Assembly (NCBI GenBank): GCA_020073015.1
Contig: JAIQFZ010000008.1
Span: forward strand, 1-64,000
Source: Terriglobia bacterium
GTDB taxonomy: Bacteria > Acidobacteriota > Terriglobia > Terriglobales > Acidobacteriaceae
Reading direction: 5' to 3'
Length of the DNA: 64,000 bases
Part shown: positions 17,308 to 27,039 of the stretch, piece by piece
Position numbering within the stretch: the first letter of the stretch is position 1
Layout of the letters: the number at the start of each line of letters is the position of its first letter
Made by a program: the position numbers and the translations under genes
The notes under the pieces: generated by a model
Database searches by the model: none
Told to the model about the DNA's origin: nothing
What the model saw: the letters and a program-made list of their open reading frames with translations, nothing else

Positions 17308-19773
17308 CTACTCAGTGTGGTGCTGAGCAACAAGCCGGAGATGCAAGCTCTTCCCTACCGTCAAAGTCATGTCTGCATGGACGTCGTGTTCTTCACGACG
17401 CACCGAAACCGGAAAATTCTTTCCGTCTAAGTAGGCTTTCATGACAGCTTTCGATGAGACCTGGGGTGCAAACTCAAGTTGGAAAGGCTCACCGTCATTG
17501 ATGATGGAAAGCTCGATATCCGATGCGACACGCTGCAGTGTAAACTCCAATTTCCGTCCCCCCAGGCGCAAACCGCGGACGTTGAGATGCGTCCATTGCA
17601 CTGGAAGGTGCGGTTCAAACCGCAGCTTGTTGTGTGGCATATCCGGATCGAGGCCGAGAATTCCGCGCACCGTCGAAGTCAATAACGCCGCTGACGACCA
17701 GGTTTGTTCGGGCACCGAGACATCCAAAGGTCGGTACGAGTCGCCCGAGAGGACCTCCGGAAGATGTCCAGGTGCTCCGACGAAGGACTCTTGTACGAGT
17801 GCGTGCCACAATGGCCATGCCTGCTCAGGCCGATGCGCTGCCAGCGCGGCAAGAATGTAAGTCCCTGTCGTCAACGGCCAGACACTGCCATGTGCGTAGG
17901 AGTCCGGCTGGTAGTTCGGATCGTCGGCGGGAAGGCTGCGCACTCCCCACGAAGTTTGAAACGCAGGTTGGGCCAGACGATCAAGCACCATGTCACGTTC
18001 ACGAGCAGGTAGTAGTCCTTGCCAGACGCCCCATGCCGGTGAGGCCATCTGCTGGGAGAACGGCCGGTTGCCGGCACGGAGCCCTTCGAAATAGTAGTGG
18101 CGTGCGGGATCCCAGAATTCTGCAAGGGAAGCTCTAGCCCGTTGCGACGCCTGGCGCGCCTCCTCGCTCAGTGATTGCTTTCCTGTCGCCGCAGCCAGTT
18201 CGGCGAAGGCGTCAGCCCCGGCTGCCCAAATCATCTCGAGCGGCAGTTCCTTCTCGGTTCGATCCGCCTCGTTCTCGTTTACGCCAGACTGATCCTGAGG
18301 TATCACCATCAGCCCATCATTGGCGTCGACGTGAGAGAGACAAAAACGCCATGCAGCTTCCAGCGACGGCCAACTCACTTCCAATAGAGAACGGTCTCCG
18401 CTCGATCGCCAGATGTTGCGCATGGCGAGAAGGTACAGAGGGCTGCTGTCGGTGTGGCGATAAATATAGGGATAGCGATGGAACCAGTCCACATAAGAGG
18501 CACTTTGCGAAATTTCATGCCACATCGCGCCGGTTTCCGAATTCTGATATTTGCGAATGAAGCTTAGCGCTCGCACAACTTCGTCGTGAGCGCCGTCTGC
18601 CTCCAGGGCCCACATTGTTACCAGAGCGTCACCCGTAAAGAACCAGGCGTACTGGGGACGTCGCGTGTCCCAGGTGGGACCGTATCCAGCCACCAATCCA
18701 CAGCCCAGACCCGGGTTACATGCTTCCGCTTGATCCAGGGCGATGGTGGCCCAGGCAAGGGCTTGGTCGGCTTCGGCGTCACCCGTCTCGATCTGAAGAC
18801 GCTCGCTTCGAACCGCTCGATAGTGCGCGTCCGCCTGTTGTAGCCACGAGGAATATTCCTTCAGGGCTTTCGTGTAGAGGTCGAGCGCATCGTAGCTCTT
18901 CGGCAAGCCGATGGTAGCGATGATTGGAATCAGCTTGTGAGGCGTAGCGCGTATCTCGAAGGATAGCGTCCGATCGGTATTCCACGGTTCACTACGGTCC
19001 ACTGGGTCGGAATGCGAGACGATCTCGGGAGAACCAATTCGCCCGTGATAGGTGCCACTGGGTTCCTCCATCAGAAATGCATGGTCGGCTTCATCCCAGG
19101 AATAACTCTGGCCTCCAATACCAGCAGGCCACATGAGATCGAAGTCAGGACGGAACGCCACCTTGATGTCCACGGGTAGCTTTGATTCGACTTCATACAA
19201 AATCACCAGTACAGGTTGATCGACGGGCACGAAAAGAATTTCGCGAACTCTGAGCCCGTCAGCAGCGTAGAGGCGTGTTACCGTGCTGGGCGTTATGCTG
19301 ACGCTTTGTGCGACGGAGCGACCCTCGATGAGCGCATCGCTGCCTTCCATACGAAAGCTGACTCGCAGGTCGTGGAAGACGCGAAAGGGATAGAGATAGC
19401 CTTCCACGCCCTCCGCCCCAATGGTGAAGAGGAAACCATCTCTGCCCTTCGACGAAAGAAATCGGTGTCCGAGAGCGCTCTCCCAAGTCAAACTTGATTG
19501 CAGGGCAGAATCGGGCGCCTGCATTTGCTGTGCTGCGCTTCCAAAGGCTGCGAAGAACAGCACAACGAATAACGTGAGGAGGACGACCGACCATTCAGAC
19601 ACGCCTGATTTCTCTGAACAGCCGTTCCCACAGTGATCGACGAATCGTTTCTTGAGGCTGCTCACGATTGTTCCGCGATGAGTCACAGAGCTGCTACCGG
19701 TCCGCGACAGAAGACACATCGGACATCTAAGCAAATCGACAAGGGTGCCGCGAAAGATGTAGCTTCCAGCCAT
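17308..19773 (-). CDS. exported six-hairpin glycosidase (amylo-alpha-1,6-glucosidase/GH63-like)
   Basis: Up to 821 residues. An N-terminal beta-sandwich (about 95-300: HRFLSSKGRDGFLFTIGAEG, RLYAADGLRVREILFVP) precedes an (alpha/alpha)6 barrel (about 340-700: TWDTRRPQYAWFFTGDALV, KELPLEMIWAAGADAFAELA, DSYAHGSVWPLTTGTY), then a beta C-terminal part. This is the layout of glycogen-debranching/GH63-type enzymes, which hydrolyse alpha-glucosidic links by inversion with two acidic residues. The real start is probably the GTG at 19602, since SEWSVVLLTLFVVLFFAAFGSAA behind it is a signal peptide; the longest frame begins at 19773 with no ribosome site at either. Substrate unknown; plant or microbial alpha-glucans are plausible. 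Confidence 0.8.
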   Translation of the reverse strand: MAGSYIFRGTLVDLLRCPMCLLSRTGSSSVTHRGTIVSSLKKRFVDHCGNGCSEKSGVSEWSVVLLTLFVVLFFAAFGSAAQQMQAPDSALQSSLTWESALGHRFLSSKGRDGFLFTIGAEGVEGYLYPFRVFHDLRVSFRMEGSDALIEGRSVAQSVSITPSTVTRLYAADGLRVREILFVPVDQPVLVILYEVESKLPVDIKVAFRPDFDLMWPAGIGGQSYSWDEADHAFLMEEPSGTYHGRIGSPEIVSHSDPVDRSEPWNTDRTLSFEIRATPHKLIPIIATIGLPKSYDALDLYTKALKEYSSWLQQADAHYRAVRSERLQIETGDAEADQALAWATIALDQAEACNPGLGCGLVAGYGPTWDTRRPQYAWFFTGDALVTMWALEADGAHDEVVRALSFIRKYQNSETGAMWHEISQSASYVDWFHRYPYIYRHTDSSPLYLLAMRNIWRSSGDRSLLEVSWPSLEAAWRFCLSHVDANDGLMVIPQDQSGVNENEADRTEKELPLEMIWAAGADAFAELAAATGKQSLSEEARQASQRARASLAEFWDPARHYYFEGLRAGNRPFSQQMASPAWGVWQGLLPARERDMVLDRLAQPAFQTSWGVRSLPADDPNYQPDSYAHGSVWPLTTGTYILAALAAHRPEQAWPLWHALVQESFVGAPGHLPEVLSGDSYRPLDVSVPEQTWSSAALLTSTVRGILGLDPDMPHNKLRFEPHLPVQWTHLNVRGLRLGGRKLEFTLQRVASDIELSIINDGEPFQLEFAPQVSSKAVMKAYLDGKNFPVSVRREEHDVHADMTLTVGKSLHLRLVAQHHTE

Positions 19774-19880
19774 TCTACAATGCTCTGAAGATGCCCATCA
19801 CACGTCGTCGTGAAGGGAGCCGTGCCGGCTGTGCAGGCCTCGTCAGTCCTTCCCACTGGTGCCCATGGACGTGTAGTCGA

Positions 19881-20648
19881 CTAATCGTGGAGATGCCTTC
19901 GCGGTTTGTCGCCTGTCATCCCATCTCCCCATGCCCTTCTTACTTTGTTGACCCGGCGGAACAACTTTCCTCGATCAATCCCGGCTGCAGCAAGCCACTC
20001 TTCTAGTTCGCTTCTCACCCAGTCCGGAAGCGGGACGGTTCGAACGTGGCCTCCGTTGCCTATCATATCGACGATGGCCCAGTGTTCTTCCCACTGCTGC
20101 AGGTGATCTAAGGTCAAGGTGACGGCTTCGTGTCTTCTCACCCCGCACGCGAGTAGTAGGGCGAGCAGGGCTCGGTCGCGCCTCCCCTTGAGACGCAGAG
20201 CGTCGGGTGCTTGCCAAAGCGCTTGGCCCTGCTCCGCCGTTAGCCAGTTACCAAGACGGACTCCTAGCTTCTTCACACATTTAACCCGGCGAATCCCAGC
20301 CGTCAGATCGGCGCTGAGAAGACCGCAGTCGGATGCCTCGTAGGCGAGCCGGCGTACGGCGCTAAGACGTAGGTTGATCGTGCCGGGCGCGAATTGACGG
20401 AATTCGAGATGAGAGCGGTAGCGTAGAACGACCGTCCTATTGAAGGCGAAACGCGGTTCCGAACAATACCAGTCAACGAACTCATCGATGGCGTGGCGAT
20501 ATCCCCTTTGTGCGTCAGGGGAGGTGAGACTGTTCACCACTGCGGCCTTGGCCTGTTCGAGGCCGGGCAGGCGTAGGATGGATTTGGTACTGCAGCGTCT
20601 TCTTCTGGAACTTGGCCTCTGCTTCATGACCGATGGCCTCCATGCCAC
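19881..20648 (-). pseudogene. tyrosine recombinase (phage integrase family), C-terminally truncated
   Basis: The SAM-like core-binding domain is present (SLTSPDAQRGYRHAIDEFVDWY; RYRSHLEFRQFAPGTINLRLSAVRRLAYEA). The first half of the catalytic domain follows: LLACGVRRHEAVTL holds the first catalytic Arg, and GNGGHVRTVPLPDWV has the hairpin, with His where Lys is usual. The frame then stops (PRRHLHD) before the HxLRH box and the nucleophilic Tyr. No downstream frame restores them, so the enzyme cannot be active. It marks past integration in the repeat-bounded region. Confidence 0.8.
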
Positions 20649-20822
20649 CGATCAATGATCAGAGTGGTGCCGCGACCGTGGAGTCAGAGTAGCCCGTCAT
20701 CCGCCCGCAATCGGCGGCAATGGAGCTTCCAAGCACCCAAAGCTCACGACAGGGCGATTCTCAAAGTCGGTGTTCCCTCCTGTAGCGCGAGTCCCTCCTC
20801 ACGGCTCCCGGTTGTTGAGCCG

Positions 20823-21551
20823 CTAACCTAGGGTCTTCGTCAGGACAATACGCAGCCACATCGGAACCGAGGCGAGTTGTATCTTTTCGATCGTGAAGCT
20901 GTAAACGAAACTTGTGCTCTTGATCATCGCCACATACTCGTCCATGCGGTACGCTATTCGCAGCGCTTTTCTCAAAGCATACGGACCTAACAACCTGCGG
21001 ATTGGGTCCAGCTCGCGAAGGTGAGCTCTCAAAGCGCTCTGGAAAGCGTCCGGATCCACATCTTTGTAGACCTCAAACAGATACGCTGAACGCCCGGGCT
21101 TCAGAATCCGGAAGATCTCCTCTAGCCCCTCTTCGGGATAGTCCCAGAGGTAAAGGCTACCCGTGCACGTGACCAGATCGAAAAAATCATCCGGATAGTC
21201 GGTGTGTTCGCTTCTACCTTGGCGAAGATCTGAAGAAATATCTTTCAGGTTCTTTTTCGCAACAGCAATCATTGCGGGAGAGATATCAAGGCCGAAAAGC
21301 TCCAGGGTAGGGTTCAGGCGGTGGATCTCAAAGAGCAGCCTCCCATGCCCCGTGCCGATGTCCAACAATCGGCCACATCCGATCCGAGAGACCATGTCTT
21401 GCGCAACATCCTGGGTCTGGGTTGCAGTCGGCTTCATGCGCATGAACCAGTCGTACAGCCACGCCGCGCAATGAGGCATGTTGAGGAAATGAGTCTCGGA
21501 TATCCCCAGTCGACGCGCCTTCTGGGGTAGCCGGTTGCAGATTGATCTCAT
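20823..21551 (-). CDS. class I SAM-dependent methyltransferase
   Basis: About 242 residues from the ATG at 21551; the open frame extends upstream to a GTG at 21662 and a later ATG exists at 21483. The Rossmann methyltransferase motifs are clear: LLDIGTGHGRLLFEI (motif I, SAM-binding glycines), LFGLDISPAMI (acidic end of beta-2), FFDLVTCTGSLYLWDYPEEG (motif IV/post-IV) and EIFRILKPGRSAYLFEV (post-motif). An N-terminal helical cap and a C-terminal helical region suggest a small-molecule substrate. The gene stands alone, 170 bases from the broken integrase, with no ribosome site that settles the start. Substrate unknown. Confidence 0.75.
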   Translation of the reverse strand: MRSICNRLPQKARRLGISETHFLNMPHCAAWLYDWFMRMKPTATQTQDVAQDMVSRIGCGRLLDIGTGHGRLLFEIHRLNPTLELFGLDISPAMIAVAKKNLKDISSDLRQGRSEHTDYPDDFFDLVTCTGSLYLWDYPEEGLEEIFRILKPGRSAYLFEVYKDVDPDAFQSALRAHLRELDPIRRLLGPYALRKALRIAYRMDEYVAMIKSTSFVYSFTIEKIQLASVPMWLRIVLTKTLG

Positions 21552-21801
21552 GCGGGGCCTAGTTTCGTGTCCTTCGTACTCAACGGAGGCCCAAGTCTTG
21601 CACCACGAGCCTGCGTCATAAGTGGCTGCGATCATAAACGTGGGGCAGCCTTCGCACGGCACTTTCAGACCTCAACCCGGACGTGTAACGAAGTAATCTG
21701 TAGAGTCGCCACACTCGCCATTTCGATTCGAGCTACTACAAAGATAACTCCCGGGAACAATCCCGAGAAGCCAGGCTAATCGGCTGCGAAGGTGACCACT
21801 G

Positions 21802-22578
21802 TCAGGGTTGCCGTCTAGCCGACGTTCGAAAGAACGCGAGCGCCGTTTGAGCGAACTGGGCCGAAGCGTCGAAGAAGACGGGCCCATGTCCGCCGTTTGG
21901 CACGACCCAAAGGGTGGACCGGGGAATCGCGCGATCCATCTCTACGGCCATCTCGACCGGATAGAGGGGATCGCGATCCCCATAGACGATCAATGTTGAG
22001 GCCGTGATTCTGGACAAAGAAGGCGGTGTGAAATTCATGTCGTCATAGCTGTCCTTCATCCCGCGCGTCCATTCCCACAGAGCCACGATCTGCTCGTCCC
22101 CGAGCTTGTGACGTTTACGCATCGTCTCCCACTCTTGTGGCGGCTGGTTGTCAGCTGCCGGGACCCGTCGCATGATCGCCCGGGCCTGCTCGGGAAAATA
22201 CATGGCCGCGCTGACGACAACCATCGCTTCAATTCGATCCGGTTGCAGCGTCGCCATGTGGAGAAGGATATTCCCCCCCATGCTCAATCCGATCGCCCGA
22301 CATTTCCTGACGCCAAGATGATCCAGCAGCGCGAGGGTGTCCAGCGCACACTGCCGGTGCGTAATCGTCTTGTGAGGGTTGGTCGATCGACCGTGACCGC
22401 GTGCGTCCGGCTTGATGAGCGTATATTCGCGCACAAACTGGTCGCGGCCGGCATGGATCCAATGTTCCTGGCAACCCGCGCCGTCATGAAGAAGCAGGAG
22501 CGGCTCTCCCGCACCTTCAGTCTCGTAATACATCTCGATATCGTTGAGCTGAACGCTTTCGGCCTTCATGACGCGCAT
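21802..22578 (-). CDS. alpha/beta hydrolase
   Basis: About 258 residues from ATG 22578 (an upstream TTG at 22602 and an ATG at 22569 are alternatives). The fold markers are LLLLHDGAG (oxyanion loop), PDARGHGRST, nucleophile elbow GLSMGG, acid in IVYGDRDPLYPVEMA and the His in VPNGGHGPVFF. The triad Ser/Asp/His is therefore complete. No signal peptide, so cytoplasmic. It is closest to esterase/enol-lactonase/haloperoxidase-like single-domain hydrolases, which cannot be separated by motif alone. It is transcribed in the same direction as the methyltransferase, after a 250-base gap. Confidence 0.8.
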   Translation of the reverse strand: MRVMKAESVQLNDIEMYYETEGAGEPLLLLHDGAGCQEHWIHAGRDQFVREYTLIKPDARGHGRSTNPHKTITHRQCALDTLALLDHLGVRKCRAIGLSMGGNILLHMATLQPDRIEAMVVVSAAMYFPEQARAIMRRVPAADNQPPQEWETMRKRHKLGDEQIVALWEWTRGMKDSYDDMNFTPPSLSRITASTLIVYGDRDPLYPVEMAVEMDRAIPRSTLWVVPNGGHGPVFFDASAQFAQTALAFFRTSARRQP

Positions 22579-22627
22579 TATGGGCTGCGGGCGGGTATAC
22601 AAACAATCTGGTAAATGCGCGTGATAG

Positions 22628-22825
22628 AGCTACGAGCGGAACACTGCCACAGCGAACCAGTTCTTACGAGAGCGTTTGCAGAACATGTCTCTTAATGCCT
22701 TGCAGAAGGAAACAGGTTTGAGTAGGAATACCATCCTTCGCGCACGACGGGGGGAGCGGGTGCACCCGAGGTCGAAATCCGCCCAAGTGCGCGCGCTGTA
22801 CGAGGCTCTGAAGAGACAGGAGTGA
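22628..22825 (+). pseudogene. HTH-domain C-terminal remnant
   Basis: After two stops, a plus-strand frame reads FLRERLQNMSLNALQKETGL, then SRNTILRARRGERVHPRS and ALYEALKRQE before TGA. 'LNALQKETGLSRNTILRARRG' has the spacing and residues of a Cro/XRE-type helix-turn-helix. The only internal ATG is at 22685, which would leave 46 residues and cut the first helix region. I read it as the 3' end of a larger plasmid- or phage-type gene whose 5' part is gone. Confidence 0.45.
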
Positions 22826-22890
22826 AAAACCGGCGTCCGCAACATGTGCCCGGGGATACCAAGTGACCTGTATCGTCGCGGGAGACGCTT

Positions 22891-25800
22891 TTATTTTGCG
22901 AGCACCAGCAGATAAGCTCGGTGGCTCTTTTCCAGTGTTGCGAGATCGTCGGAGTCAAACGGATTCTTGTCGTCAATCTTGCGGCCTTGCGCATTAACGC
23001 CCTGAAGCAGGCACCTGGATACCTTCGCGAGAAGCTTGGGATAAGCGGCATTGGTTAGTTTTCCGCTGTCGCGGGCTCGCAGGAACTCGGTCGATGCGTC
23101 GACCAGATCGTCGGCACACGACAGCTTTTTCAGATTGGGTTGCTGCCGGAACAACTGCTTCTGCCACCCCACCATCTGCATGATGTCTGCCGGGTCGCCC
23201 TTCTGCAATTCCATCTGAGTCAACTGCGCATCGATGCCGTTGAGCAGGGTCGCTAGCTTCGTCACCATCGCCGGCGCAGATGTTTCTTTCTCCACCGCGG
23301 CGAGCGAGACTTTTAGGTCGAAGGGGTCACCAGCGATCGGTACGCCAGCTTTCGGCAGACTTTTCCGCAGCCGTAGTATCAGGCGCTCCTGCACAAAATT
23401 AACGAAGCTCGACGGAGACAATGCGGCAGCTTTGAAGTATGCGTCGTCACGTAACGTGTTTTCCCGCGCGAAGGTAGACTCGAGACGTCTCAGTTCTACG
23501 CCCTGAGCGAACAGACTCTCCTTTATCGCCTTCTGCAGCGAAGTCGAGCGTACGCCAACAGCAAAACCACTGGCAGGTTGGTCCCCAGCTAACTCTTCGA
23601 CTCCGACAATCGCCGCAGTGCCCATTGGTACGGATGCCGGTTGCACACTTACGGCTACCCATCGGTTCTCGCCCGGCTGTACATCGGGCAGTACAAAGCG
23701 ACTGTCATCCTCGGCCTTTAACGTCATCGGCCGCTCACCGCCAATTGTTTTGACGGTCAGACCGTGTATGTAGCGCTTTGAGGTTTTTTCGATGTTGATC
23801 CGAAGGGGGATGTCACGCTTCGCGAAGCCGGGGTTGTGGACTATTGCCCACTCAGTCACGAACCCCGCCCCACCGCTTGCTGGAGTCGCGGTCAAGTGCA
23901 TATTTCGCTGCGCCTTGTTGTTGTCATTGATGATTCGTAGATCTGTGCCCGTGCTCCACCCCGGAGTGTTACCCAGCAGCGACGGAGGAATGAAAGGATC
24001 GCCCGGCGCGGAGATCTGCACGGCCAGGCACAGGTGGTTGCCGGCAGTGGCGTCGAGGTGCCAGTGGTATGCATTGGAGATCCAGGGGCCGGAAGATCCA
24101 TCGGTAGTGATTACTGGATCGGGATCGGGAAAAGTTACTGCGGGAATGCCTGTAGTGGAGTCTACGTAGTTGCTGCCAGTGCCGAAACGCGAGACGAGAA
24201 AGTGAGCTGTCACCGATGAAACCGGGCCGCTGGCGTTGCGCCGCACGCGCGCAAAAGCCCAGTTATCGCCGATATTGCCGTCGCCATTGCCCGCGTCCTC
24301 ATTACTCGGTTGATCGCTCACGAAGGGTCCGGGCGAGCTACCTCGACGATTCCAGACGTCGCTGAAGGAATAGAAATTGCTATTGGTCGACGGCTCGACA
24401 CCATTGTCGGCATGGGTAGCATCCGTGGTCCAGTCCCGCACATAGAAATCGCTCTGGGATGAGACCGCTTGGATCTCAAAGAAGAACGGGTCGATGGACG
24501 GGTTGACCTCTGTCGTGTGGGTAGCATCTGTAAACAGTTTGTGCGTTGTCCAGTCCACCTCGCGCTGATACACAGTACCGGTAAGAAAGTTTGCTGTATC
24601 GGGAAAATTGCTGGTTGAAAACATGCCGACAAAACTCTTTCCAGCGCTAACCAAGGAGGCATAGTCCCCGATGTAGACGTTGCTGGCTATCGTGCCAACC
24701 GGTGTGGTCGCGTCTTGGTTGGCGAGCAGGATACCAGGAGTGTCAAAAGTGGTCCCAGACAAGTCAGTGGTCCTGACCAGATGTGTTTCCCATCTGCCGG
24801 AAACCAGTCGTTGATAGAGCACACCAACTGTTCCCAGAGAGTTGATTGCAATCTGCGGATTCATAGCGTTCGTGACATTGAGCAAATCCGTCCCCGACCA
24901 AGTTTGACCTCGATCGGTTGAACGTCTCACATGAACGGTCTCACTATTGGTACCGCCGCTGTCACCCCAGGCGACATAGACTCGGTCGCTGTCGCGCGGA
25001 TCGATGGCGATGCTCAGGTTGCTGGCGCCCAAACGTTGCTGCCCCATCATGCCCGACTGGATCGTAATTGCTGGCGTCACGAAACGACCTGCGACGCCGT
25101 CGCTCGGATCGGTGAGCGCTCCGAAGCCACCAAGACCCCAATTGTCATCGCGCACGACAACTATGCGCGGCGAACCAGACCAGTCGTGGATAAATGCGGC
25201 ATAGACCGTTCCGTTGAGATGGGCTGCGGGCACTTGCGCGAACCCATCCTGGCACGCCGTATCTCGCGCCTCGATAAGGGTCAGCGTCATTGCAGGCGCG
25301 GTAACCTTGGCATCTTGGGAAAGATCAATAGTTGATGTGCGGCCGTTCGCGGGGATACAGGAATAACCGTTGTTGAAGCCAACATAAAGTTTGTCGCCGC
25401 CGCTCAGGAGGTCGGTCAGCGCCTTCGCATGTGGTTGATCTACGTTGCCGGTACGGGTGCTAAGCGTGGTCATAAGGGTTGTGCCAAACGGGTCCTGCGC
25501 ACGCAGCACGGTCATTGGGTACCCAGCCGTTACCGCACTCAGCGTCCCGCCGTAAAGCCAGCTTGTCTCATGCGCGAGAGCGCCGCTGAGAGTGGACCCA
25601 AAGCTGATATTGATATCGCCTGTTGGGAAGCCATTGCCAATCTTGCTGGGAACAATATAGGCAAGTGTCCAAGTCGTGCCGCGATCGGTTGACACAAATA
25701 TCGGTGCGGTATTGGTAACCATTGGACCTTGGGTCAGATTGTCCCAGGTAAAGGCCGAACCGACTATCCGGTTGTAGTTGACGGGATCCACCGTAATTGT

Positions 25801-25941
25801 TGGTTCTGCGTCCTGGTTCACCTCGCCGCTACGATCATTCGGCACCATGTTCACGAGGCGATTCTGGGCCGCAGAAGGAAGAGTCGCGGCGCAAATGGCG
25901 AGCACCGCAGAGAGAGCTGAGCAAAGAGTTAGTTTGCACAT
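22891..25941 (-). CDS. exported BNR/sialidase-type beta-propeller protein, 1,016 aa
   Basis: ATG 25941 shares its A with the TAA of the upstream gene and has AAGGAGG seven bases before it. Signal peptide: MCKLTLCSALSAVLAICAATLPSAAQ. Residues about 30-480 form a propeller with Asp-box (BNR) motifs such as VSTDRGTTWTL and RRSTDRGQTWSG. A beta-sandwich middle part follows (FYVRDWTTDATHADNG; NIGDNWAFARVRRNASG; PGWSTGTDLRIINDNN). A helical C-terminal part ends in KSHRAYLLVLAK. BNR folds are found in sialidases and in non-catalytic sugar-binding proteins; I do not see a full sialidase arginine triad, so no enzyme activity is claimed. Last gene of the four-gene minus-strand block, probably secreted or surface-bound. 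Confidence 0.75.
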   Translation of the reverse strand: MCKLTLCSALSAVLAICAATLPSAAQNRLVNMVPNDRSGEVNQDAEPTITVDPVNYNRIVGSAFTWDNLTQGPMVTNTAPIFVSTDRGTTWTLAYIVPSKIGNGFPTGDINISFGSTLSGALAHETSWLYGGTLSAVTAGYPMTVLRAQDPFGTTLMTTLSTRTGNVDQPHAKALTDLLSGGDKLYVGFNNGYSCIPANGRTSTIDLSQDAKVTAPAMTLTLIEARDTACQDGFAQVPAAHLNGTVYAAFIHDWSGSPRIVVVRDDNWGLGGFGALTDPSDGVAGRFVTPAITIQSGMMGQQRLGASNLSIAIDPRDSDRVYVAWGDSGGTNSETVHVRRSTDRGQTWSGTDLLNVTNAMNPQIAINSLGTVGVLYQRLVSGRWETHLVRTTDLSGTTFDTPGILLANQDATTPVGTIASNVYIGDYASLVSAGKSFVGMFSTSNFPDTANFLTGTVYQREVDWTTHKLFTDATHTTEVNPSIDPFFFEIQAVSSQSDFYVRDWTTDATHADNGVEPSTNSNFYSFSDVWNRRGSSPGPFVSDQPSNEDAGNGDGNIGDNWAFARVRRNASGPVSSVTAHFLVSRFGTGSNYVDSTTGIPAVTFPDPDPVITTDGSSGPWISNAYHWHLDATAGNHLCLAVQISAPGDPFIPPSLLGNTPGWSTGTDLRIINDNNKAQRNMHLTATPASGGAGFVTEWAIVHNPGFAKRDIPLRINIEKTSKRYIHGLTVKTIGGERPMTLKAEDDSRFVLPDVQPGENRWVAVSVQPASVPMGTAAIVGVEELAGDQPASGFAVGVRSTSLQKAIKESLFAQGVELRRLESTFARENTLRDDAYFKAAALSPSSFVNFVQERLILRLRKSLPKAGVPIAGDPFDLKVSLAAVEKETSAPAMVTKLATLLNGIDAQLTQMELQKGDPADIMQMVGWQKQLFRQQPNLKKLSCADDLVDASTEFLRARDSGKLTNAAYPKLLAKVSRCLLQGVNAQGRKIDDKNPFDSDDLATLEKSHRAYLLVLAK

Positions 25942-26792
25942 TACCGAACCTCCTTCGAGAGCAGGCGACGAACGCGTTCCTCCGCCGACGCAGGTAGTAC
26001 ATCGAACGGCTGGGTTACGAGTTCGGCAGCATGTTTCTCGATAAATGTCGTGACACCGGTCGTGCGTAGGAGAACGGCCTGCTCTTTGTCGGGCTTGTGG
26101 GCGATGAAAATAGCATCCATGCCTGGCCGAAGCTTCGGCGAATTGAACCACATGATGTCGCGACTGGCGGGAAAAATAATTGACACCAAGGCGCCCTTGT
26201 CCCCGCCCTGGAGCGGCGTGTTTACCCGGACGGAGGCAACGTGCCATTCCGGGTCATGTTCGCTCGGGGGGACGCGCAATCCCTTCTTCTCACCTTCGTC
26301 GACAAGGGGTTCTTCACGCTCCACGATGCCACGGAAGATCAAGCTGGCTGTGGCAATACGATCGCGAATGGGTCTGTCTCGGCGCGCCTGCAGGCCGATC
26401 TCTAACCCATCGGTGTCAGTGAATCGTGCTTCGGGAAGTAACTCACCTTCATCAAGGATAGTCAGAGACTTGCCGACAAAACGTGGGTTGCCGAAAAACA
26501 GCACCTCCGCACCCTCTTTAAGTTCGAGGGGGCGGCTGGCAATGACCGTTACTATCCGTCCGGTCTGATCACCCGCGATCTCGCTGCCCGCGTACATGCG
26601 GGTCACCTTGACTACCACAGTACTGGCGGATACCGCCTGCAGCGGCTCTTCACTAGCATGGAGCCGCACAATAGTGCCGCGGACTACAATAGCTGAGCGC
26701 TCCGCGAGTGATTTTGCGGTCTCGTTTTGTGCCAGGGACGACCCACCGCCAATGGCCATCAGAAGAGACAGCATCGCGAGCGCGTAAGGCAT
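25941..26792 (-). CDS. exported hypothetical protein with two similar beta domains
   Basis: 283 residues from ATG 26792, chosen because it opens a signal peptide (MPYALAMLSLLMAIGGGSSLAQ). The open frame continues upstream to 26999 and a GTG at 26852 is possible; AAGGAG lies 13 bases before 26792, rather far. The mature protein seems to hold two related beta-rich halves: SAIVVRGTIVRL...STVVVKVTRMYAG and SLIFRGIVEREE...WHVASVRVNTPLQGG, each running from an '(I)xxRGxV' strand to a 'VxVxxxLxG' strand and then 'GxxxxxIxP/ASR'. This resembles small OB/TIMP-like secreted domains. TAATG overlap couples it to the BNR protein, suggesting 1:1 synthesis. Function unknown. Confidence 0.65.
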   Translation of the reverse strand: MPYALAMLSLLMAIGGGSSLAQNETAKSLAERSAIVVRGTIVRLHASEEPLQAVSASTVVVKVTRMYAGSEIAGDQTGRIVTVIASRPLELKEGAEVLFFGNPRFVGKSLTILDEGELLPEARFTDTDGLEIGLQARRDRPIRDRIATASLIFRGIVEREEPLVDEGEKKGLRVPPSEHDPEWHVASVRVNTPLQGGDKGALVSIIFPASRDIMWFNSPKLRPGMDAIFIAHKPDKEQAVLLRTTGVTTFIEKHAAELVTQPFDVLPASAEERVRRLLSKEVR

Positions 26793-27039
26793 CCGCTCGG
26801 CCCAACTCCTTCGGCTGCAAAGATATTCGAAAGAAGTCCGATAATGTGTCACGCCATACCTCCGATTTCTGTAAGCAGGTGTTTCTAGGCCTAACAGGCA
26901 CCCAGGAGGACTGAACAGACCCAGCCCGCCTCCCTTGCAATTCCGGGCGATAACGCTTCGGGCACCGTGGGGCTGGGGTGAACGCTCAGGGGTTTCCAAG
27001 GCCGTGAGTTCACATCACAACCGCGCCACGGCTTACCTA

